Position numbers and translations under genes: made by a program | NCBI GenBank assembly: GCA_900552475.1 | Contig: USAC01000026.1 | Coordinates: forward strand, 1-24,162 | DNA length: 24,162 nucleotides | Direction: 5' to 3' | Source: an uncultured Eubacteriales bacterium | GTDB lineage: Bacteria > Bacillota > Clostridia > Oscillospirales > Oscillospiraceae | Notes under the pieces: generated by a model | What the model was told of the DNA's origin: nothing | What the model saw: the letters and a program-made list of their open reading frames with translations, nothing else | Database searches by the model: none | Part shown: piece after piece, positions 1 to 8,295 of the stretch | Layout: the number at the start of each line of letters is the position of its first letter | Position numbering within the stretch: position 1 is the first letter of the stretch

Positions 1-864
<864 letters not shown>

Positions 865-961
865 TTATCCTCCCCCGTTCAAACAAAAAAATCTGCCGTA
901 TGCTCCGCCGCAGCGCCGCCCTGTTCCTGACCGCGTCCGCCGCTTAACACAAAGCAGATAC

Positions 962-990
962 AATATATAAAAAAAGCGTCGAAATGTCAA
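962..990 (-). promoter_or_regulatory. Sigma-A-type promoter for potA
   Basis: On the minus strand a perfect -35 TTGACA (985-990) is followed after 17 bases by TATATT (962-967), five of six matches to the -10 consensus. Transcription would start about 90 bases before the potA ATG. The spacer is very T-rich. Confidence 0.75.
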
Positions 991-1012
991 TGATAATTTT
1001 CCGGATTCTGTC

Positions 1013-1049
1013 AAAAAAAAGCAAGGGCGGAAAATTTCTCCGTCCCTGC
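1013..1049 (-). terminator. Rho-independent terminator after galE
   Basis: Read on the minus strand, arms GCAGGG-CGGA and TCCG-CCTTGC (1021-1049) form a stem with one mismatch and one G-T pair, followed by eight T residues (1013-1020). It starts 17 bases past the galE stop and separates the RluA-galE pair from the potA promoter. Confidence 0.85.
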
Positions 1050-1065
1050 CTGCACTCACCGCATT

Positions 1066-2082
1066 TTACCGCTCTGCATCACAGCTTTTCTGCCAGCGCC
1101 ACGCGTCGCGGCAGATATCCTCCAGCCCCTTCTCCGCCTGCCAGCCGAGCAGACGCCGCGCCTTCTCCGTCCCCGCGTAGCACGATGCGAGATCCCCCGC
1201 GCGGCGCGGGGCGATCCGGTGCGGTACAGGGACACCGTTCACGCGCTCAAACGTCTGTACCAGCTTGAGCACGCTCGTGCCGTGGCCGGTACCGAGGTTG
1301 ATAGCCTCCCATCCCACGTGCTCCTCCGTATAGCCGATGGCCGCGATGTGGCCGCGGGCGAGGTCGGTGATGTGGATATAGTCGCGCACGCCGGTGCCGT
1401 CGGGCGTCTCATAATCGTCTCCGAAGATGGAGAGCTCCTTCCGGATGCCCGCCGCCGTCTGCGTGATATAGGGCATGAGGTTGTTCGGCACGCCGTTCGG
1501 CCGCTCACCGATCAGACCGCTCTCATGCGCGCCGATGGGGTTAAAATACCGCAGGCAGACGACCGAGAGCGCCGCGTCCGCCCTGGCTACGTCGGCGAGG
1601 ATCTGCTCGATCATCCACTTCGTCCAGCCGTAGGGATTCGTACAGCGCCCGGCGGGCATGTCCTCGGTATAGGGAACGGGGTTGTCCGCGCCGTAGACCG
1701 TCGCCGACGAGCTGAATACGAGACGGCGCACGTCGTAGCTGCGCATCGTTTCGAGCAGGGTCAGGGTCGTGTCAAGGTTGTTGCGGTAGTACTCGATTGG
1801 CTTCTGTACCGACTCCCCCACCGCCTTGAAGCCCGCGAGATGTACCGCCGCGTCAATCGGCTGCTCATCAAACACCTTCGCGAGCGCCGCGCCGTCCGCC
1901 GCGTCGATCCGGTAAAACGCCGGGCGGCGGCCGGTAATCTTCTCGATGCGGTCGATCACGTCCGCGCGGCTGTTCGAGAGGTCGTCCGCGATGACGACGT
2001 CATAGCCGTCCTGCAGCAGCTCCACGGCGATGTGCGAGCCGATAAAGCCCGCGCCGCCGGTCAGTAGCATTGTCTGACTCAT
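1066..2082 (-). CDS. galE: UDP-glucose 4-epimerase GalE
   Basis: GalE interconverts UDP-glucose and UDP-galactose with bound NAD in the cytoplasm (Leloir pathway, envelope sugar supply). The 338-residue product has the expected family length. The NAD-binding GGAGFIGSH is at residues 9-17, the serine/threonine motif SSSATVYG at 124-131 and the catalytic YxxxK at Tyr151-Lys155, followed by the epimerase substrate-binding stretch LRYFNPIGAHESG. I chose the ATG at 2082 because it carries GGAGGG seven bases upstream; extending to 2139 would add unlike sequence and overlap the upstream gene. The start overlaps the stop of the pseudouridine synthase gene by four bases (ATGA), so translation is probably coupled. 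Other short-chain NDP-sugar epimerases are possible, but the motifs and length fit GalE best. Confidence 0.95.
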   Translation of the reverse strand: MSQTMLLTGGAGFIGSHIAVELLQDGYDVVIADDLSNSRADVIDRIEKITGRRPAFYRIDAADGAALAKVFDEQPIDAAVHLAGFKAVGESVQKPIEYYRNNLDTTLTLLETMRSYDVRRLVFSSSATVYGADNPVPYTEDMPAGRCTNPYGWTKWMIEQILADVARADAALSVVCLRYFNPIGAHESGLIGERPNGVPNNLMPYITQTAAGIRKELSIFGDDYETPDGTGVRDYIHITDLARGHIAAIGYTEEHVGWEAINLGTGHGTSVLKLVQTFERVNGVPVPHRIAPRRAGDLASCYAGTEKARRLLGWQAEKGLEDICRDAWRWQKSCDAER

Positions 2083-3044
2083 TTCTTCCCTCCAAAATAC
2101 TTCTCCCGGAAAGGCACCTGCTCTACGCAGAAGCTGCACCCCTTCAGATAGTTCAGAATCCCCGCGTCCGTGGGGAAATCAAAGGTCAGCTGATAGGAAT
2201 AGAGCGCCTGGCGCGTCTCGCCGTACTGGCGGTTTTTCGCGCCGCTGCCGTACTTCCCGTCCCCAAGCAGCGGGCAGCCGAGGTCGGCCATCGTCGCGCG
2301 GATCTGGTGGGTGCGCCCGGTCAGCAGCTCGATCTCCAGCAGCGACAGCTCGCCCCGCCGCTCGAGCGTGCGGTAGCGCGTCACCGCGGTCTTGCCGCCC
2401 GGAACGGGGCGGTGATAGACCGCGACCTGCTTTTTCTTCTCGTCCTTGAGCAGGAAGCATGAGATCTCGCCCTCCGGCGGCTTCGGCGCGCCGAGGGTAA
2501 TGCAGAGATAGCGCTTGTCGATCTCGCGGTCACGGATCTTCTCGTTGATGATGCGCAGCGTCTCCGCGTTCTTCGCCGCGATGACGATGCCGCCGGTGTT
2601 GCGGTCGATGCGGTTGCAGAGCGCCGGGGTGAAGGCATTCTCCCAGCGCGGGTTCCACTCGCGCTTCTGGTAGAGATACGCCTGGATATGGTTGATCAGT
2701 GTGTTGACCTTCTCCGTCTCGTCCGCGTGGACGACCAGCCCCGGCCGCTTGTTGAGGAGCATCAGGTTCTCGTCCTCATAGACGATGTCGAGGCTCGGCT
2801 TCCACAGCGAGAGGAAGAGGTTGTCCTCCTTCGGCTGGTCGAAGAATTCGTCGTTGATATACAGCTGCAGCACGTCGCCCGTCTGCAGGCGCTGGTCGCG
2901 CTGGGCGCGGGCGCCGTTCACCTTGATGCGCTTGATGCGGATATACTTCTGCAGCAGCGCGGGCGGCAGAAGCGGCAGCGATTTGGACACAAAACGGTCC
3001 AGCCGCTGCCCGGCGTCGTTTTTTCCGATGGTCAGTTCGCGCAT
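2079..3044 (-). CDS. RluA-family pseudouridine synthase
   Basis: This enzyme converts specific uridines of rRNA (or tRNA) to pseudouridine. The 321-residue protein has an S4-type RNA-binding domain at about residues 10-70 and then the RluA/RluD catalytic domain. The catalytic motif reads NRIDRNTGG with the nucleophilic aspartate at 147, a variant of the common HRLDxxTSG. A later stretch, LLTGRTHQIRATMADLG, is also typical of the family. The ATG at 3044 has GGAGGAG just upstream. It is the first gene of a two-gene unit with galE, overlapping it by four bases. The target uridine cannot be told from sequence; RluC-, RluD- and YlyB-like assignments are all open. Confidence 0.93.
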   Translation of the reverse strand: MRELTIGKNDAGQRLDRFVSKSLPLLPPALLQKYIRIKRIKVNGARAQRDQRLQTGDVLQLYINDEFFDQPKEDNLFLSLWKPSLDIVYEDENLMLLNKRPGLVVHADETEKVNTLINHIQAYLYQKREWNPRWENAFTPALCNRIDRNTGGIVIAAKNAETLRIINEKIRDREIDKRYLCITLGAPKPPEGEISCFLLKDEKKKQVAVYHRPVPGGKTAVTRYRTLERRGELSLLEIELLTGRTHQIRATMADLGCPLLGDGKYGSGAKNRQYGETRQALYSYQLTFDFPTDAGILNYLKGCSFCVEQVPFREKYFGGKK

Positions 3045-3077
3045 AGGCTCCTCCGACAGTCATTCGTTCTCTCCTCT

Positions 3078-3105
3078 ATTCTATTCCTTTTTCCAAAAAT
3101 GTCAA
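3078..3105 (-). promoter_or_regulatory. Sigma-A-type promoter for the RluA-galE pair
   Basis: On the minus strand TTGACA (3100-3105) and TAGAAT (3078-3083) are separated by 16 bases. The start codon lies about 35 bases beyond the -10 box. It points away from the yceD promoter next to it. Confidence 0.75.
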
Positions 3106-3124
3106 AATAATTCTCAGAAAATGT

Positions 3125-3153
3125 TTGACAAGGCGCGCAGAATCCTCTATAAT
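3125..3153 (+). promoter_or_regulatory. Perfect-consensus sigma-A promoter for yceD-rpmF
   Basis: TTGACA at 3125-3130, a 17-base spacer and TATAAT at 3148-3153 match the consensus at all twelve positions. The predicted leader before the yceD ATG is only about 20 bases and contains GAGGTG. This suggests strong, largely unregulated expression, as expected for a ribosomal protein gene. Confidence 0.88.
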
Positions 3154-3180
3154 ACTACTCGTGTCATTGCGAGGTGTACT

Positions 3181-3684
3181 ATGCGTTTGAATGTCAACAG
3201 AGTTTTGCATACCCCCGATCTGCGTCAGGATTTCCACTTTGAGATGGATCTGTCCGGGCTGGAATTCGGCGGTATGTGCCCCATTGTCTCCCCGGTTGTT
3301 GTGGACGGCCAGGTGCGGAACAAGGCGGGCGTCCTGCTGCTGGAGCTTCAGGCACATACGGTGCTGCACTGTGTATGTGACCGGTGTATGGAGGAATTCG
3401 ACGAACCGAAGACCGTCCGCTACGAGTGTGTTCTTGCACAGGAGCGGCAGTTCGACGATGACGACGAAATCGTCCTGCTGGAAAACGACGAAGTGGATCT
3501 GGCCGAGCTGGCCAGAGATGCGTTCATCCTTGACATGGACACAAAAACCCTGTGCTCAGAGGACTGTAAGGGTCTTTGTCCGGGCTGCGGCGTGAACCTC
3601 AACCACGAGGCCTGCCGCTGCAAAAAGCAGGTCGATCCCCGGCTTGCCGCGCTGGCGAAGCTCCTCGAACAGCCGGAGGAGTAA
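3181..3684 (+). CDS. yceD: DUF177/YceD family protein
   Basis: The 167-residue product belongs to the DUF177 (YceD) family, found next to rpmF in many bacteria and linked in the literature to rRNA accumulation in plants and E. coli. Two cysteine pairs stand out: CDRC at mid-protein, and a C-terminal cluster LCSEDCKGLCPGCGVNLN followed by CRC, which could bind a metal. The middle is strongly acidic (runs of Asp and Glu). The ATG at 3181 follows GAGGTG with a 4-base gap. The next gene, rpmF, begins 59 bases downstream with no terminator between, so the two are probably co-transcribed. The molecular function in Gram-positives is not established. Confidence 0.93.
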   Translation: MRLNVNRVLHTPDLRQDFHFEMDLSGLEFGGMCPIVSPVVVDGQVRNKAGVLLLELQAHTVLHCVCDRCMEEFDEPKTVRYECVLAQERQFDDDDEIVLLENDEVDLAELARDAFILDMDTKTLCSEDCKGLCPGCGVNLNHEACRCKKQVDPRLAALAKLLEQPEE

Positions 3685-3743
3685 ACAGGAAATCTTCCAT
3701 CATAAATTACTGCTCAGGCAGTTAAGACCAAGGAGGTGTCAAC

Positions 3744-3941
3744 ATGGCAGTACCTAAGGGAAAAGTATCCAAGCAAAGACGCAATAAGAGACGCAGCTCC
3801 GTGTGGAAGCTGGCGACTCCCGGTCTCGTGGCTTGCCCCAAGTGTGGCGCGCTGCATCTGCCTCACAGAATGTGCCCTGAGTGCGGTACCTACAATGGCC
3901 GCGAGGTCAAAGAGGTCAAGTCTGTGGCCGCAGGCAAATAA
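3744..3941 (+). CDS. rpmF: 50S ribosomal protein L32
   Basis: L32 is a structural protein of the large ribosomal subunit. The 65-residue product starts with the hallmark MAVPKGKVSKQRRNKRRS and keeps a zinc ribbon with cysteines at 31, 34, 44 and 47 (CPKC and CPEC). It is therefore the zinc-binding form rather than the cysteine-less form some bacteria use under zinc limitation. AAGGAGGTG precedes the ATG at a good distance. It is the second gene after yceD, and a strong terminator follows 22 bases past the stop. The fatty-acid gene plsX, a common neighbour elsewhere, is absent here. Confidence 0.98.
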   Translation: MAVPKGKVSKQRRNKRRSSVWKLATPGLVACPKCGALHLPHRMCPECGTYNGREVKEVKSVAAGK

Positions 3942-3963
3942 TCGGCTCTGCATGTGTCCTGAC

Positions 3964-4001
3964 GAGGAGGGAAGGTTTTCTTCCCTCCTCATTTCAGTTT
4001 T
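3964..4001 (+). terminator. Rho-independent terminator after rpmF
   Basis: Arms GAGGAGGGAAG (3964-3974) and CTTCCCTCCTC (3980-3990) pair perfectly over 11 bp with a five-base loop, followed by a T-rich tail ending in TTTTT. Confidence 0.9.
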
Positions 4002-4026
4002 TACGGAATTTTTTCGACTTTTTAAC

Positions 4027-4055
4027 TTGACATCCGCGCATGATGGATGTAACAT
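4027..4055 (+). promoter_or_regulatory. Promoter with inverted repeat in the spacer, for the 70-residue gene
   Basis: A perfect -35 TTGACA (4027-4032) stands 17 bases from TAACAT (4050-4055), four of six matches to the -10 box. The spacer is embraced by the inverted repeat ACATCC (4030-4035) and GGATGT (4045-4050), which overlaps the -35 box and the first base of the -10 box. That placement would suit an operator, but the repressor, if any, is unknown. Confidence 0.6.
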
Positions 4056-4106
4056 TTTTCCAGAGACGGCTATTACTAAAAAGCTGCAGGTAAGGAGTTG
4101 TTACGC

Positions 4107-4319
4107 ATGCCGCAATCCCGGGAAGCACTGTACGCAAACCTCCCGCAGCAGGCGCAGGCCGATCTGGATCGCTATCTCTCTTACGGTTGGGAACCCCATG
4201 TGGTTGCCAAGCTCCTGCGCACGCTGCACGGTCTGAATCTCACGCCCGACGACATCCGGGCAGTGATCCGCGCACGCGGACCAAACCGCACGGGGCAGCC
4301 TCCGCAAGAGACGGACTGA
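4107..4319 (+). CDS. Small protein of unknown function (70 residues)
   Basis: I do not recognise this protein. The ATG at 4107 has TAAGGAG ten bases upstream (4091-4097); a TTG nine bases earlier in frame is less well placed. The sequence looks like a soluble helical protein: an amphipathic N-terminal half (QQAQADLDRYLSYGWEPHVV), a middle resembling a small helical bundle (KLLRTLHGLNLTPDDIRAVI) and a polar tail. No signal peptide, membrane segment or cysteines are seen. It has its own promoter and stands alone between the rpmF terminator and a bidirectional terminator, so it is a single-gene unit. The good ribosome binding site and the flanking signals argue that it is real. Confidence 0.7.
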   Translation: MPQSREALYANLPQQAQADLDRYLSYGWEPHVVAKLLRTLHGLNLTPDDIRAVIRARGPNRTGQPPQETD

Positions 4320-4350
4320 AGAAATCACATTTTGTTCAAAAAGCCGCAAA

Positions 4351-4383
4351 AAAGCGTTCCAACCGGAAGGTTGGAACGCTTTT
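4351..4383. terminator. Bidirectional terminator between the 70-residue gene and xdhC
   Basis: AAAGCGTTCCAACC (4351-4364), loop GGAA, and GGTTGGAACGCTTT (4369-4382) form a perfect 14-bp stem with A-rich and T-rich flanks on both sides. It can stop transcription of the plus-strand gene ending at 4319 and of the minus-strand xdh operon ending at 4385. Confidence 0.92.
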
Positions 4384-4384
4384 C

Positions 4385-4900
4385 TCATGTGTTCTGCAAA
4401 TACGGATCGTCGAGCATGCCAAGGCGCCGGAGCATGGTCTTTTTCACCGCGCGGAAGATGTTTTCGTAGCCCGTGCAGCGGCAGAGGTGCCCGGAGAGGA
4501 GCTTTCGCAGCTGGTCGTCCGTATAGTAGACGCCGCGGTTCAGGATCTCCACCGCCGTCATGATAAAGCCCGGCGTGCAGAAGCCGCACTGGATGGCTGT
4601 CTCGTCGATGAAGGCCTGCTGAATGTCGGAGAGCTCGCCGTTCGGGCCCATCAGCCCCTCGAGCGTCGTGATGTGCTTGCCCTCGGCCCAGACGGCGAGA
4701 TACAGGCAGGAGTTGAAGCACTCCCCGTCGATGAGCACGTTGCATGCGCCGCACTCGCCGACCTCACAGCCCTTCTTCACGCTCGTCAGGTGATAGTCGT
4801 TGCGGAGCATGTCCGTGAGCGACGCGCGCACGTCGACCATCTGCTCCACTTCGCGTCCGTTGATGGTACAGCTCACCAGCTGATACTGCTTTTTCGCCAT
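4385..4900 (-). CDS. xdhC: Xanthine dehydrogenase iron-sulfur subunit XdhC
   Basis: This is the small subunit of a molybdenum hydroxylase. It carries two [2Fe-2S] clusters that pass electrons from the molybdenum centre to FAD. The 171-residue protein has a ferredoxin-like N-terminal domain with cysteines at 45, 50, 53 and 65 (GCEVGECGACNVL) and a helical C-terminal domain with CGFC at 105-108 and CRC at 140-142 (HLCRCTGYENI). All eight ligands are present. Its ATG shares one base with the xdhB stop (TAATG), so translation is coupled. It is last in the order xdhA-xdhB-xdhC, as in E. coli, and ends at a bidirectional terminator. Confidence 0.95.
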   Translation of the reverse strand: MAKKQYQLVSCTINGREVEQMVDVRASLTDMLRNDYHLTSVKKGCEVGECGACNVLIDGECFNSCLYLAVWAEGKHITTLEGLMGPNGELSDIQQAFIDETAIQCGFCTPGFIMTAVEILNRGVYYTDDQLRKLLSGHLCRCTGYENIFRAVKKTMLRRLGMLDDPYLQNT

Positions 4901-5787
4901 TACAGCTCACCTCCCGCCAGCTTGACGCTCTCGATCAGGCAGCGCTTCGCGCTCTCCACAGCGATGTGGCTGCGGAAGGCCTTGCTCGCGCGCCACGAAT
5001 CGCGCGGATGGATATCCTCGAGCACCTCGCGGCCGAACTGCTCGATATTCTCAAGCGTCACAGCCTTTCCGTTGATGAACCCCTCCGCGTTCATCGCGCG
5101 CATCGGGACGGGACCCGCCACGCCGAAGGCGATGCGCACACGCTCGAACGTCTTTTTGTCCGCGCTCAGGCGGGCGTTGACGGAGGTGCCAAGCGTCGCG
5201 ATGTCCATCGCGTTTCGCATGGCATACTTGATATAGTGCCCGAATGTCCGGTCATAGGACGCCTTGGGGATGAGAATCGCCGTCTGAATCTCGCCGTCCT
5301 CGATGCGCAGATCCACCGTTCCCGCCCTGATATAAAAATCCCGGATCGGCACCCGGCGTATACCGTTTTTGCCCGTGATCTCCACGATGGCCTCCCACGC
5401 GTGGAGCGTGGAGGCGGAGTCGGCGGAGGTCACGCCGTTGCAGGTGTTGCCGCCGATGGTTCCGGCGTTGCGGATCTGCGGGCCGCCCACCATGTCCACG
5501 GCCTCGCCGAGGACGTTGATATACCGCTGGATGATCGGGTCGTTCGTGATGTGCGTAAAGCTCGTCAGGCTCCCGATGCGGATGTTCTCCTCTTCGTCGA
5601 TCGTGACGCCGCGCATCTCATCGCAGCGCTGGATGGAGATGAGCGCCTTTCCGGCGCGCTTGCCCTCGCGCATCTGGACGAGCACGTCCGTGCCGCCCGC
5701 GATGATCTGCGCCTCGGGGTGCTCGAGCCGCAGGCGGATGGCGTCCTGCACGTCCGCCGCCTGATAGAGAGCTGCCATATCATACAT
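4900..5787 (-). CDS. xdhB: Xanthine dehydrogenase FAD-binding subunit XdhB
   Basis: This medium subunit binds FAD and hands electrons to the final acceptor. The 295-residue protein has the CO-dehydrogenase-type FAD-binding domain. It includes the pyrophosphate-binding motif IIAGGTDVLVQM (about residues 28-39), the second FAD loop GGPQIRNAGTIGGNTCNG and a C-terminal domain starting near AFGVAGPVPMRA. It resembles E. coli XdhB along its length, including the phrases SADSAST and SWRASKAFR. The ATG at 5787 lies behind AAGGAGGG, which overlaps the xdhA stop; the gap to xdhA is 15 bases. The physiological electron acceptor cannot be deduced. Confidence 0.95.
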   Translation of the reverse strand: MYDMAALYQAADVQDAIRLRLEHPEAQIIAGGTDVLVQMREGKRAGKALISIQRCDEMRGVTIDEEENIRIGSLTSFTHITNDPIIQRYINVLGEAVDMVGGPQIRNAGTIGGNTCNGVTSADSASTLHAWEAIVEITGKNGIRRVPIRDFYIRAGTVDLRIEDGEIQTAILIPKASYDRTFGHYIKYAMRNAMDIATLGTSVNARLSADKKTFERVRIAFGVAGPVPMRAMNAEGFINGKAVTLENIEQFGREVLEDIHPRDSWRASKAFRSHIAVESAKRCLIESVKLAGGEL

Positions 5788-5802
5788 AGTTCTCTTCCCT
5801 CC

Positions 5803-8097
5803 TTAGTCCTGAATCAGGCCCTCTTCACTGAAACGCTTGAAGAGGATGTGGGGATTGATGGGGTTCTGGTCGATGGCAACGCCCGTGGCGTTGTAGATCG
5901 CGTTGCGGATGGCCGGCGCGCCGGAGCACGCGGGCGGCTCGCCGAGCGCCTTCGTGCCGAAGGCGGAGGTCGGCTCCGCATTCTCCACAAACTTCGCCGT
6001 CAGGTGCGGGTGATCCATGAACGTCGAGAGCTTATAGTCGAGCAGGTTGTTGTTGAGCGGGCGGCCGGTCTTTTCATCGAAGAGCAGCTGCTCGCTCATG
6101 CCGTAGCCGATGGCCATCGACATGCCGCCGTGTACCTGTGCCTCGGCGAGGGCGGGGTTGATGAGCCTGCCGCAGTCGTGGACATTCACGATGTTCTTGA
6201 GCGTCACCTTGCACATGGGGATATCGACCTCCACCTCGGCGAACGTACAGCCGAAGGAATAGGCGTTGTTGCGGATGGTGTAGGTCGACTCGGCGGTGAT
6301 GTGCTCGCTCTTTGCGGGGTTATACTGCGCGGTCATCGCGAGCTCCGACAGGCTCATGAGCACCTTGCCGTCCGTCGTGCGGACGATGTTACCGTCCACG
6401 ATATCCATGTTGTACTCCGCCTGCCGCGTCAGGTCGGCGGCGTATTTCAAAATCTTTTCTTTCAGCAGCAGGCCCGTCTGGCGGATGGAGAAGCCCGCCA
6501 CGTACGTCTGGCGGCTGGCGTAGGCGCCGAGACCCGTCGGCGTGACGTCCGTATCCTGACAGGAGATGACGTGTACGTCGCGGTAGCTCTTCAGCCCGAG
6601 CACGTCGGCGGTCATCTGGGCATAGGCCGTGTCCGCGCCCTGTCCGATCTCCGTCTCGCCGCACTGCATGTTCACCGTGCCGTCGAGGTTGAGCTGCATG
6701 CGGTTGCTCGACGTCTCGAGCGAGATGGGATAGACCGCCGTGTTATACCAGAACGTCGCCACGCCGATGCCGCGGCGCACGGGGCCGGTATCCTTCGCGT
6801 ATTCGGCGACCTTGCGGTCGTAATCCATGTACTTCCGCCCGACCTCCAAACACTGGCGGAACGAGTCCTCGTAGTTGACGTTGTGCGAAAACGCGTCCTC
6901 GAAGCCCTTGGGCATCAGATTCTGCATCCGGAAGGCCAGCGGATCCATGCCGACGGCCTTCGCGCACTCGTCGACGTTCGACTCGTCGGCAAACGACGCC
7001 TGCGGCATGCCGTATCCGCGCATGGCGCCCGCGGCGGGGCGGTTGGTGAACACCGTCCACGCATCGCACTCCATGTTGTCACAGGGATAGTGCTGGGCAA
7101 ACGAGCCCATCGCCTTGGCGACGATGGAGTGTCCGTGCGAGGCGTAGGCACCCTGATTGGAGAAGCACTCCACCTTGCGCGCAGCGAACGTCCCGTCGCT
7201 GCGCAGCCACGAGACGATGTGGAAGCGGATGGCGTGGCGCACGCGGTTGGAGACAAACGTCTCCTCGCGCGAGCAGTCGACGCGCACGCAGCGCCCGCCG
7301 ACCTGCGTGGAGCACCACGCGCAAAGCGGCTCATACAGCGCATCCTGCTTGTTGCCAAAGCCACCGCCGATATAGGGCTTGACGACGCGGATGTCGCCCC
7401 ACGGGCGGCCGAGCGCCTGTCCCACGACGCGGCGGATGATGTGCGGGATCTGCGTGGAGGAGACGACCGTGATGCGTCCGTTTTCCTCATAGGCGAAGCA
7501 CCCGTGGTTTTCGATGTGGCAGTGCTGCACGGTGGGGGTGTCGTACCAGCCCTCCACCCGGATCAGCCCCGGCTCCTGAATAGTGGCCTGATAGTCGCCT
7601 TTTTTCATGTCCGTGTGCTTGAGGATGTTGTTCGGGAAGTGCTCGTGCAGCTGCGGCGCGCCCGGCTCCATCGCCTTCTGCGCGTCGAGCACGAACGGCA
7701 GTTCCTCGTATTCGACCCGCAGCGCGCACACGCCCTGCATGGCCGCGACCTCGTTTTCCGCGATGACGACGGCCACATCGTCTCCGTAATAGCGCACATG
7801 CCGGTTGAGCAGATGCCGGTCGGCCACGTCCTGATGGCCCGGATCCATCGACCACGGATGACCCGCCGTTGGGAACGGATGCTCCGGCACGTCGAAGCAG
7901 GTCAGCACCTTCACCACGCCGTCGATCTGTTCGGCGGCGGTCTTGTCCACGGATTTGACCAGCCCGTGCGCGATCTCCGCGTGCTTGATGCGGACATAGA
8001 GCGCCTCGCGGGGCATCAGATCCTCATAGTATTTCGTTCGCCCGGTCGCCTTGTCAAAGGCGTCCACGCGCACCTCGCGTTTTCCGACCTCTGCCAT
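5803..8097 (-). CDS. xdhA: Xanthine dehydrogenase molybdenum-binding subunit XdhA
   Basis: This large subunit hydroxylates a purine such as hypoxanthine or xanthine at the molybdopterin centre. The 764-residue protein shows family motifs in order: TAGHPW (77-82), TPTVQHCHIEN (187-197), SSTQIPHIIRRVVGQAL, the molybdopterin loop GGGFGNKQD (244-252), AGAMRGYG (356-363), GQGADTAYAQ, and the C-terminal KALGEPP whose glutamate (about 720) is the expected catalytic base. It resembles E. coli XdhA more than aldehyde oxidases or CO dehydrogenases; the CO-dehydrogenase active-site loop is absent. I chose the ATG at 8097, which has AAGGAGG at 8107-8113, over an upstream start at 8142. It is first in the xdhABC operon. 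Related clostridial enzymes need selenium as a labile cofactor; that cannot be seen from the sequence. Confidence 0.95.
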   Translation of the reverse strand: MAEVGKREVRVDAFDKATGRTKYYEDLMPREALYVRIKHAEIAHGLVKSVDKTAAEQIDGVVKVLTCFDVPEHPFPTAGHPWSMDPGHQDVADRHLLNRHVRYYGDDVAVVIAENEVAAMQGVCALRVEYEELPFVLDAQKAMEPGAPQLHEHFPNNILKHTDMKKGDYQATIQEPGLIRVEGWYDTPTVQHCHIENHGCFAYEENGRITVVSSTQIPHIIRRVVGQALGRPWGDIRVVKPYIGGGFGNKQDALYEPLCAWCSTQVGGRCVRVDCSREETFVSNRVRHAIRFHIVSWLRSDGTFAARKVECFSNQGAYASHGHSIVAKAMGSFAQHYPCDNMECDAWTVFTNRPAAGAMRGYGMPQASFADESNVDECAKAVGMDPLAFRMQNLMPKGFEDAFSHNVNYEDSFRQCLEVGRKYMDYDRKVAEYAKDTGPVRRGIGVATFWYNTAVYPISLETSSNRMQLNLDGTVNMQCGETEIGQGADTAYAQMTADVLGLKSYRDVHVISCQDTDVTPTGLGAYASRQTYVAGFSIRQTGLLLKEKILKYAADLTRQAEYNMDIVDGNIVRTTDGKVLMSLSELAMTAQYNPAKSEHITAESTYTIRNNAYSFGCTFAEVEVDIPMCKVTLKNIVNVHDCGRLINPALAEAQVHGGMSMAIGYGMSEQLLFDEKTGRPLNNNLLDYKLSTFMDHPHLTAKFVENAEPTSAFGTKALGEPPACSGAPAIRNAIYNATGVAIDQNPINPHILFKRFSEEGLIQD

Positions 8098-8168
8098 ATG
8101 TATCTTCCTCCTTGCCCCGAGGGGCGACTTGTTAAAATACACGATAATAACTCTTATAAACCAGACTT

Positions 8169-8197
8169 ATTGTAGCATATTTCACGGCGCTTGAAAA
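8169..8197 (-). promoter_or_regulatory. Probable promoter for xdhABC
   Basis: On the minus strand TTTTCA (8192-8197) and TACAAT (8169-8174) are 17 bases apart; the -10 is good and the -35 mediocre, which would fit an activated promoter. The leader is about 70 bases and contains a small GC hairpin (8114-8125) touching the ribosome binding site. Confidence 0.55.
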
Positions 8198-8237
8198 GCA
8201 CTTTTCGTAATACTAATCTGCGAATAGCGCAAAAACA

Positions 8238-8267
8238 TTGACGCTGCGCCGCCCGTGCGGGTATACT
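8238..8267 (+). promoter_or_regulatory. Probable promoter for the mocA-like gene
   Basis: TTGACG (8238-8243) and TATACT (8262-8267), 18 bases apart, each match the consensus at five of six positions. The start codon is about 29 bases past the -10 box. This promoter is divergent from the xdhABC promoter; the -35 boxes are about 40 bases apart. Confidence 0.65.
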
Positions 8268-8295
8268 ATGGGAAACGAGAGGAGCGTGGTCTGTC

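Noticed and set aside
2776..3063. A minus-strand frame starting 19 bases before the RluA-family gene, with GAGGAG upstream
   Set aside because: It overlaps the pseudouridine synthase out of frame and resembles no protein; the first ribosome-binding-like site may be chance in a purine-rich leader.
4966..8175. A plus-strand open frame of over 1000 codons opposite xdhAB
   Set aside because: It has no ribosome binding site and mirrors the wobble pattern of the real minus-strand genes; the translated protein is Arg/His/Val/Asp-rich shadow sequence typical of GC-rich DNA.
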